Source of the DNA: Halocafeteria seosinensis
Lineage: Eukaryota > Sar > Bigyra > Bicosoecida
Assembly (NCBI GenBank): GCA_001687465.1
Contig: LVLI01000094.1
Span: forward strand, 62,001 to 126,000
DNA length: 64,000 nt
Reading direction: 5' to 3'
The translations under genes were made by a program, and so were the position numbers. The notes below the pieces were generated by a model. That model saw only the letters and a list, made by a program, of their open reading frames with translations. It made no database searches and was not told where the DNA came from. Shown here piece by piece: positions 56,826 to 64,000 of the stretch. How positions within the stretch are numbered: the first letter of the stretch is position 1; every line of letters starts with the position of its first letter.

Positions 56826-59800
56826 CTACGCTGGAGTCTTCTTCACAGATTGCATCTGGTTATATTGGGCAAACTGCTTGTCTTTGGGGTCACCCCTCTC
56901 TTTATTGGTTTCATCATCTGCGAGCCTCTTGATGCGATCTGTTGTGAAATGGAAAACTTGTCCGGTGACTACCGCTGCTGAACGAAAGTGAAACAAAGCC
57001 GCTGCGACGTACCAGGCTTCACGTGAATGGGAACCTTGTCGTTCTCGTTCACACTACCATTCCGTGCATAGTTTTCGTCCATGTCAGTGAGATAGCAAAT
57101 CAAACTGCAAGGCACGCAAAGAGTCTTCAATTCAGAAAGGAAGCCGCCTTGGAGCTCTTGGCTACGTACATGGAATCAACAGCAACATCGAAGACAGCGA
57201 AGAACGCCGTGGCGACGACGTACGCAAAAAGCCAGGTGATTATAGCTGTCATCCAGACGGATGAAACTTCCTCGGAACCCCCTTCTTTAAACCTATCGAG
57301 ATTGTCGACTATACCGAAGCTCAGAAACGCGCACGCTGTTGCTACGAAGATTTTTCCTATCCTCATTAGGGCCTCAGCCAGGAACCCTACGACCGCGATG
57401 TGACGGAAATATGCCACAATCAATTGGATCGTCTTCTTCCCAGCTACACAGAACGACACACCCTTCATAGCAATGAACACGAAAGCTTTCCTAGTAATTA
57501 TTTTGAGACATTTTTCGAAGCACCAGAGCAAGCATTGAACCATGGAAAATAGTGCCTTTATCGCGCGGTTATTCTTCTGGACATTGCGCGTTCTACGTTC
57601 CAAATAGTACATCATCGCTCGAATCATCTTTACAACAGCGATCAAGAAGGAACCAAAAGCAATAGAGCCCATGTGGTATTTCGCAACTCTCCTGTGTTTT
57701 TGAGAGGAAAGCGGTACACATAAATTACGAAAGAGCGCGGCCAGTCCCCAAAACCTTACATGGTGGCTGACCAAATGGAATGTTTAGGTTGCTGGTAGAC
57801 GTTCAAGTCAGGAATCTCGCTCTCGTTCTTCGACCAATACCAACCACAGATTACACCGGAAATCTGCGCAATGCTCACGATGTCACGGCAAGTTCGATGT
57901 TGGCACATGAACGCTTTCTGGGGAACGTACCGCCGTTGTTGCACAGCCAAGCAAGAACTCCGAAGTCCAGAAGAAACCAAACAGATGATACACAAGTAAG
58001 TAGCGGGTGATGTCCTTTTCCTCCACGATATTGAAGATGTTACTAGCGTCAGATGCGTTAAACGGGAGGGAAGCGTTCTCTCCTGCAATTGCCTTAGCGC
58101 TTTCTTCGATCTTGTCCGTAAAGTCCTTGGTAGTGATTTCCCCTGCGACAGCGGTTCGACCAGGTGGACAAAATTATTAACTTGGGAGGCATCGTCTGCA
58201 ATTGAGCTTACCGGCAGTCATCAGTGACGCGGTAACAAAGATCCACCAACACATGAATACACCGACAGCGACTACTGTAGTCAAGGGAAACAACGAGAGC
58301 AGCGAATGGGACTTGAGTGCATCAGCCCCAAGTTTTAAAACTGCAAGATTCATATGTCGTTCCGTCTAGGTCTGATGTTGACGACGCAAACACCGGAATC
58401 CTCTTACCATTGATTGCTATACGAATGCTCTTGCGGAGAAAAAGGATGACTGCAAATGTTATCACGGTGACTCCAGTCATAACGTACGCCAAGATTTTGT
58501 AAGCCTTTTCGTTAGAATCTTCGTCCTCTAAGGATTGTTCCTCCTCTGTTGTTGAAGACTCANCTTCGAAGAACTCGTCAGAACCAGGAACATCCGCCGG
58601 ATCCACCACGCCCCCTTTCCAGTACAAAAAAGTTGTTATAGCAATTAAAAGGATCATAATAAGCGCCAAAGTTCCCCAAACTATAAATCCAGTAAAGTAT
58701 TTTAGAAAATATAACCACACTAACCCCAGGATAATTCCTCCGCCGACTGCTGAGAGGACTATTACCCACCAGGTATTGGCAAGGTCACTGCATGCGAAGC
58801 CAGAAGCGGTGGACAATTCCTTCACTTAGGGAATCGAAAGTATTAAATGCTCACCCAAAATACCTTCCCCAGAGTTGCTGCAAGGAATTTAGTTTCTTGA
58901 ACAAGAGATTCTCCTGTGCTGGCCGTTCGACAGTTGTGTCCCGGTTTTCTCTCAAGATCACACACTCGGGATCGTCTGGGTCTTCGACGCTTTCCGGAAA
59001 GATACAAACTGATTGTGAGTCAGTGTCAACTTTCACCAACGGCACGCAACGAAATAAAACTGCAGGACAGTGAAAATTCAAAACTCAGCAAAGGCAACCA
59101 TGTGAAAACGGAAACATCATTATGCGTACTAGTGGAGGTCGTAATGGGAGTAACCCAGCAGTTTTCCTTCACCAGGTTACAATTGATGGATGATGGGTCA
59201 CTAGTCGAATTTCCGTCAAGGCAGCGAAACTTGTTCTCCTGATTGTAATTTTCATTCTCGTCCTCTTTCGGTACCTCTTCGTTACAGACGACGTCGAATT
59301 GCTTTGGGCATTGGCTAACGCACACCTGCGGAGAAATTCCAATTACAACTGCAGCGGCGGCTGCGAACCTAGTGAAAACTGTCTTACGTACCCCGTAAAA
59401 TTGAAAGTCCGCGGGAGAGTCGACGTTATGGTTGATCAGCATGTCCTGGTTTGGTCGAGGGAATGCAGTGAATTTGCGGTCTTTTACCGACTCATCCACT
59501 CCGCAAGTTTTACCGCGATAATCCGTGCCAAAGACTGTAGCGTGGTAGTTTTGCCGATAACGGTTATCAAACTTCACCATCAGCATTTACTCTTCTTCTT
59601 AGATACTGGTACATACTTAAGCGCTCTGGCTCTCCCTCCTCTAAGGCAATGGAGCCGATCACAATCATTCCTATCCAAAAGAGCAGAAAAACGAGGCAAA
59701 ACGCTACATCGCGCACCTTTCTATCTTTGTCCGGGACCATGCCTGCAGGTAACCGATATCATCGGCCAGTAAAATGCGATTTACTCCTCCCACGAGTGAG

Positions 59801-59886
59801 ATATCGAAAACGTAGTGTTGATATTTACCATATTTCAGCTCTATTTCGGCATTCGTGACCGTTTTTTTCTCCCCACAGCAACCCAT
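56826..59886 (-). CDS. Choline transporter-like protein (SLC44/CTL)
   Basis: Multipass membrane protein of the SLC44 family, implicated in choline or ethanolamine transport. From ATG 59886 the N terminus reads MGCCGEKKTVTNAEIE, a possible myristoylation/palmitoylation site as in animal CTL1. The second exon carries DKDRKVRDVAFCLVFLLFWIGMIVIGS, the usual first helix (shown in parts: RDVAFCLVFLLFWIG). Exon 3 has FGTDYRGKTCG, the conserved luminal start, followed by a Cys-rich glycosylated loop. Further exons hold about nine more helices, ending with IITWLFAYVVATAFFAVFD, then ICYLTDMDENYARNGS, and a short cytosolic tail ending VKKTPA. The sequence has one ambiguous base at 58563 in a charged loop. 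A frame 29 bases upstream of the start is listed separately. Confidence 0.88.
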
Positions 59887-59914
59887 GGTTTCGTCCTTCA
59901 AATGCAACCAAGGT

Positions 59915-60454
59915 TCAAATCTCTATACCGTGTGAGTGTGCAAGTACCACGCAAAACCAGAGGATGTCGCTAACGATAGCTAGAGCCTTGAGTGCTGGCG
60001 ATCGGCAACAGCGAAGGATAACGCTGCTATTGTAGGAGTGAGCAGCTGCGAGCAACTTCAAGCAGAACTTCAACCAGAAGACGCGGTGGTTGAAAGCTTT
60101 GGAGTAAGCCTTCCGCCTTATGGAAGTCCCACACCACCGAGTACAATAGAGTGGTATTCTGCGCCTCTTTGGTATAGATGAAGTAGCTGTGTTCCTGAAG
60201 CCTCCTGGCCATATTTTCGTAACACACTCAGTCAGTACAAGCAATGCAGCTATCTGTGTCAAATTCACTGAAGCTGGCCCGCATTCCATACAGCACGTCG
60301 CTTCTGGTCCCATGTTTACCCTAGCATTCATGGCATGAGGCTTCGGAACCTGACCAACGCTTCGCGCAAAGAGGTACTTCCAAGAGCTACAACCTAGAAG
60401 CTGTGCTGATAGTGCTGTCTCCACGTGTCCTGTCGTTGCTTGTAGCTCTGCCAA
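59915..60454 (-). CDS. Doubtful ORF upstream of SLC44 gene
   Basis: Uninterrupted 179-codon minus-strand frame starting MAELQATTGHVETALS. It contains basic stretches (IRRKAYSKAFNHR) and a hydrophobic C terminus (ALKALAIVSDILWFCVVLA). The layout loosely recalls a PEX11-type membrane protein, but I cannot point to a diagnostic motif. It ends only 29 bases before the SLC44 start codon, which leaves little room for that gene's promoter, so the frame may instead be part of an upstream exon or be accidental. Absence of introns counts weakly against it. Confidence 0.25.
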   Translation of the reverse strand: MAELQATTGHVETALSAQLLGCSSWKYLFARSVGQVPKPHAMNARVNMGPEATCCMECGPASVNLTQIAALLVLTECVTKIWPGGFRNTATSSIPKRRRIPLYCTRWCGTSIRRKAYSKAFNHRVFWLKFCLKLLAAAHSYNSSVILRCCRSPALKALAIVSDILWFCVVLAHSHGIEI

Positions 60455-60855
60455 ATGAAATCAAGTGAGAACCCGCCAGGAAAAAATACATTTGTTTCAC
60501 TATATCAGCCGCATCTTAGTGTTTGAGTAAGGGTTGCGGATGAAGCCCAGCATCCATCCATTGCGTCCCACTGTTCCGCAAGCACACAAAAACCTTTACA
60601 CATCGGTCATTTCGTCCGCTTGTGCAGTCGATCTCAGGCTTATCAAAAGATCTGCGTATGTTTTTCCATGTGGAATGTTCCATCCAATAAAAACATGGAT
60701 TTCTGGTAGACCCGAACTCTTCTTCAGGAAGCCGTCTTTGTGAAGCTACAGACCGAGAGTCGTAAGCAGGCTGATAGTTCATCTACTGAGACTGAAACGA
60801 TTGCTTTCTGGATCTATTTCCCCCCCTTTGGAACAGATGAATTAACGCATATGCG
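60455..60855. other. Upstream region of the duplicated-module gene
   Basis: About 400 bases that should contain its promoter. No gene seen. Confidence 0.4.
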
Positions 60856-62300
60856 ATGAGTACAGGCGACTCAATTGGTGCCTGGGGTGATCTCTGCGAG
60901 GAAGAGGTGGAGGAGAATGAAGACGACCGAGTGACGGAAGAAGACAGTCAAAGGAAGGAAGGAGACAAGGAGGATTGGAGGAACTTGCGGCCATCAAAGG
61001 CGAGTACATCTACTGTGAGTAGGCCACCGGAAGGTACGTCCTGTACGACCGCAGATGCGCAACACTCGTCTGAGTCCCAGCAGGGCCACCGAGACGACGA
61101 CGACGGCTCAGCCAGAGCCACGGAGGATGGGGACATAGATAAGGATGTAGTGGTTGTGGAAAATGTTCCTTCCGACAAAAGGGGGAGTAACTTCAAGCAG
61201 GAAGTATTCAGAGTTATTGAGGACGACGTCAACGGATCGACGGTGTCTATCGTCTGGCACTCAGTAGACATCGCCGTCATCATTGTACCAACATCCAACA
61301 TAGGCGAACGTGTACTCGAGGGTCTGAAGAAAAATGGCTATAAAGATGTTAGCTATTATTTTGCACGAGATAGTTTGCCGCCCCCCAAAAGTGAAAGTAA
61401 GATTTCTGCTGTGCCGGGCTCCTGTGCCATGTTATACCACCACCTTCGTAATGATGCAGAGGAAGCGAAGAATACTTCCCAACGAAGCAAGGGTCCTTCG
61501 CAACGCCTCCTTATGGGCGCGCTCGGAGGAAGACGGGCGCTAGGTAGAACTGCCAACGAGAATACACGGAGGGCTGTTCAGGTTGCGCGGAGTGATATCC
61601 GCATTGCTTTGAAACAAAGCGATGATGTCGATACCTTAACTCAAAACTTCGCAGAGATATCCATTTCTACGCCAAACTCCCCGGATTTGAAAAGATCCAC
61701 AAATACAGACACGGATGCAGGAGTCTCTGCAACTTGCGCGTTGAGGGAATACTCGTCTACTACGAGTGCGTCGGGCAGCACGCATTCCTCGAAAACTCCG
61801 GCCTCATCCTCCATCGAGTCGGGAGAGCACGATGTGCTCTTAATTGAAAGTGTTCCTTCTGACAAGGCGGGCAAAAATTTGGAATCTCATCTCTTGAAGA
61901 AAGATCCAACTGCCGAAGGACGTTTTACGATCGTCTGGCACTCTGTAGATGTTGCTGCTTTAGTAACCGATAGTAACGCTTTAGGTGAGAGACTACACAG
62001 CAAGCTGAAAGCAGAGGAATTCAATGTTCGCTATTTTTCCTCTTCAGAGCAGCTCCCTGTTCCGAAGACACAAAGTACGTTCCCTTGTATTTTGCCTCAT
62101 CGTGTTCCCGAAAGACTTCCTGTTCTTGCAATACTCTTGGTGCAGCTGAAGCTAAAACACGAACACCGCAGAAAAAGGACCCGGCGCGAAGGATGCTGAT
62201 GGGAGCACTTGGTGGCAAGAGGAGTTTAGCAAAATCAGCTAGTGAGACTACTAAACGATCTATCCAACTGGCTAGAAATGAACTCAAGCACAATAAGTAA
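60856..62300 (+). CDS. Unknown protein built from two tandem copies of one module
   Basis: Family not recognised. The acidic N terminus (MSTGDSIGAWGDLCEEEVEE) is followed by two homologous modules of about 130-150 residues. Module A: VVVVENVPSDKRGSNF, STVSIVWHSVDIAVIIV, GERVLEGLKKNGY, SLPPPKSE, then RLLMGALGGRRALGRTANE and ARSDIRIALK. Module B: VLLIESVPSDKAGKNL, RFTIVWHSVDVAALVTD, GERLHSKLKAEEFN, QLPVPKTQ, then RMLMGALGGKRSLAKSASE and ARNELKHNK at the end. A Ser/Thr-rich linker separates them. In both modules an intron follows the PPKSE/VPKTQ position in phase 1 (61397-61459, and 62071 to about 62168). The first intron is 63 bases, free of in-frame stops, so retention keeps the frame. Predicted soluble; location and function unknown. 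Confidence 0.75.
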
Positions 62301-62390
62301 CAAGAGTATTCAAAGGGTGTATTTTGGTTTTAACATCTATCCAATAATGTTGGAATGCGGGGTCCATTCCTGCTTCTTCGCTACTTCAGC

Positions 62391-62893
62391 CTATTTCTTG
62401 CGAGCTTGCACTTCCTTAGCGGCAGCCTTGGTAGCACGGTTGGTTCTTCTGGAGGGACGTACTGTGCGGCGATGCTTCTTAAGCTGCACAATATCAACAG
62501 ATGGCATGCTTAACGGACCACATGAAAGTATCAATATTCTGCATGCTTACATCTTCGAGACTGGCCCCTACAATGGGACGAGCACCCTTCTGAGCGCGGC
62601 GAGTTCGGCGTCTCAATTGGGTAGTATCCTGCATTAGACAAGAAACGAAGCTATGGGGAAAACAGTCCCAATTTTATGTCAATCCGCGAAACACATACAG
62701 AAAGCTTCTTGTTGTGGCGACGCCATGCCAAAGTCCACGTCAATTTAGCTGGTTTCTTCTTTTGATGATATAGACTTTCCATCTTGGAGTTGAGGAAGAC
62801 CACCAGTTGGCCATCTCTGCGCACGAACCGAGATCCATGACCAGGATAGATTCGGTACTCGCTGAACGAGCAGGTATTTGTCTTAATAACCAT
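62391..62893 (-). CDS. RPL24: Ribosomal protein eL24
   Basis: Large-subunit ribosomal protein. Three exons from ATG 62893 to the stop at 62391. The conserved N terminus reads TNTCSFSEYRIYPGHGSRFVRRDG, shown here in parts (CSFSEYRIYPGHG; RFVRRDGQLVVFLNSK), followed by KPAKLTWTLAWRRHNKK. The second exon has TQLRRRTRRAQKGARPIVGASLED and the third LKKHRRTVRPSRRTNRATKAA, ending in KK. It keeps the family pattern of a compact zinc-ribbon-like head and a basic tail, although only one of the four Cys seen in archaeal homologues remains. About 130 residues, normal length. The start lies 30 bases from the end of the next minus-strand frame. Confidence 0.92.
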
Positions 62894-62922
62894 TTTCCTC
62901 CTGTAAATCAGCAAATAAATCG

Positions 62923-63297
62923 TTAACAGTGATGTATACAGTCAATAACCCAAGGCTCGGGTGAGCCTGTAGGAGCACCATGCCCTCGATCGTCCGGTCC
63001 CCCCATGCGTTCCCCTTCTGACGCCCCCTGGGGCTTTTTGTGAGTCTCAGGCGCCGCCTCTCCAAGCAACTCGTATAGTTTGCAGGACCATTCCTTGTTC
63101 CTCAACCACCCATAAGAGGAATTACGGTGCAGCATAAGAGCGACAAGTATAATAGTGCTCAATGCCAACCAAAAAGCACCAGCAAAGCTGGAGCCAGCCG
63201 AAAAGGGCTCCACGAGCCCCCAAAAGATAAGTGCAGCTAGAATGTCTCTTACTTTCTTTTTGGCTCCTTAACTCCAAAAAAGAAAAACTCGTACTCC
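62923..63297 (-). CDS. Small two-helix membrane protein, 5' end not resolved
   Basis: An exon-like segment opens after an acceptor near 63298 (CATAG) with KEYEFFFFGVKEPKKKVRD, then two hydrophobic stretches (ILAALIFWGLVEPFSAG and GAFWLALSTIILVALML), a short cytosolic segment HRNSSYGWLRNKEWS, and a Gly/Pro-rich tail to the stop at 62923. The charge pattern and Pro/Gly hinge between helices suit a small ER or mitochondrial membrane protein of a conserved type, but I cannot name it. No ATG is in frame in this exon apart from internal ones, so a first exon lies upstream, perhaps near 63300-63640. The stop is 30 bases upstream of the eL24 start. Confidence 0.45.
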
Positions 63298-63657
63298 TTC
63301 TATGGACACCCGCCAAAGAGCATACAAGTCACTGTATTGAATAGAGTGGGCGACAATGCATGGCGGACGGAGTCTGTGACGACCCGGGCTGAAAGCCCGG
63401 CCGGGCCCTCCAGTGGCGACTGCAGTAGCTGGTGGAACCACGGTGCAAGATTTTGATGTGTTCGTTTTGAGGAGCGAAAGCTACAAGTTGTATGACCATG
63501 GATGCGGGAAAAGCGAACAAGACAAAGAACTTCGAAAGGAGAGGCCAACACATCAAGTCCCTCGGAGATCGCAAGTGGCAGGAGAAAGCGGTCTCGTTTG
63601 GCTTCTGTGTCCACTCAAGACGAGACTGAGACCTCAGGCACATCTGAGGTCGATGTT
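63298..63657. other. Region that may hold the first exon of the small membrane protein
   Basis: Minus-strand frames to 63643 are open (for example 63300-63614), but frame continuity to the exon at 63297 could not be shown. Otherwise nothing recognised. Confidence 0.35.
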
Positions 63658-63852
63658 ATTAGTGCTTGCATTACCTGAAAGAATGTGTTTTGGCTGTATT
63701 TTGCATAGGTACATATAGGATGTATGACTAAAAGAAAGTATACCAGAGGACGGCGCAAGGGGTCGTTAGCAGCAGTTTGCAGGGAGTCCCGTACACTAGA
63801 GTACCCATGTGCAAGGGGATGCATAGTGTATCAATTCTGGTTGTTTCTTTCC
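63658..63852 (+). pseudogene. Decayed genomic copy of part of the kinesin gene
   Basis: About 195 bases match the kinesin gene at 3281-3500: the end of its intron 1, all of exon 2 and intron 2. The longest unbroken block is GGCGCAAGGGGTCGTTAGCA, and the match continues through the next dozen bases; the intron-2 half matches at TGTATCAAT and CTGGTTGTTTCT. The copy has small insertions and deletions that break the reading frame, and the second donor and the acceptor are lost. Because intron sequence is included, the copy arose at the DNA level and not through mRNA. It lies 60 kb from the parent on the same strand. Confidence 0.85.
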
Positions 63853-64000
63853 AACTAGAGGCGTCTTGCATCGGCCCATACCGGTATTGATGATCAATCA
63901 CAACGATACAAAACTACATTGCCACCATAAGACATTACAGATCGGATGCAGCAGGAACTGCACCGTGACAAGTTTTCTCGTTCCCACCATTCCGCATTCC
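63853..64000. other. Right end of window, nothing recognised
   Basis: About 150 bases beyond the kinesin fragment; no gene or repeat identified. Confidence 0.4.

Noticed and set aside
1..64000. CRISPR arrays, bacterial operons, phage or intact transposons
   Set aside because: None seen; the window is intron-rich eukaryotic DNA with no transposase, reverse transcriptase or terminal repeats recognised.

Overview
This is a nuclear genome window from a eukaryote, probably a microbial alga or protist. The genes carry many short spliceosomal introns (about 43-110 bases, typically 60-75). Proteins include kinesin, a proteasome ATPase, CK2 beta, YKT6, ERV46 and ribosomal eL24, and there is one intronless tRNA-Leu(CAG). 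A plant/algal-type thermospermine synthase sits beside an animal-type carnitine palmitoyltransferase 1 and a malonyl-CoA decarboxylase, so I do not assign a lineage with confidence; a red alga or another microalga/protist is my best guess. Splice donors are very often GTACGT as well as GTAAGT.

Layout. 0.4-8.4 kb: RAD51-family paralogue, six-exon kinesin, thermospermine synthase (all +), then a small PH-domain protein (-). 9.7-17 kb: three-repeat MYB factor (+), malonyl-CoA decarboxylase (-), CHTOP-like RGG protein (+), an unknown two-helix membrane protein (-), CK2 beta (-). 18.4-32.3 kb: LYAR (+), proteasome RPT4 (-), a long coiled-coil protein with four consecutive microexons (-), YKT6 (-), an amino-acid transporter (-), a second MYB paralogue (-). 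32.9-41.5 kb: a secreted/Golgi fucosyltransferase-like protein (+) whose stop lies 5 bases from that of an unknown multipass membrane protein (-), a small TPR/Sel1-like protein (-), ERV46 (+). 41.5-44.4 kb is gene-poor, with orphan ORFs and the tRNA. 44.7-55.4 kb: CPT1 (+), a mitochondrial-type Sel1 protein (-), a P4-ATPase flippase (-). 56-64 kb: a small Cys-containing protein (+), an SLC44 choline-transporter-like protein (-), an unknown protein made of two tandem copies of one module (+), eL24 (-), a small membrane protein (-), and a decayed genomic copy of part of the kinesin gene at the right end.

Themes. CPT1 and malonyl-CoA decarboxylase together set the malonyl-CoA brake on mitochondrial fatty-acid import. 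YKT6, ERV46, the flippase and the fucosyltransferase-like protein belong to the secretory pathway. LYAR, eL24 and CHTOP-like protein belong to ribosome and mRNA production. Neighbours are packed tightly (5-70 bases between convergent stops) but are not operons. All gene models were spliced by eye; exon joins were accepted only where frame, donor/acceptor and family similarity agreed.
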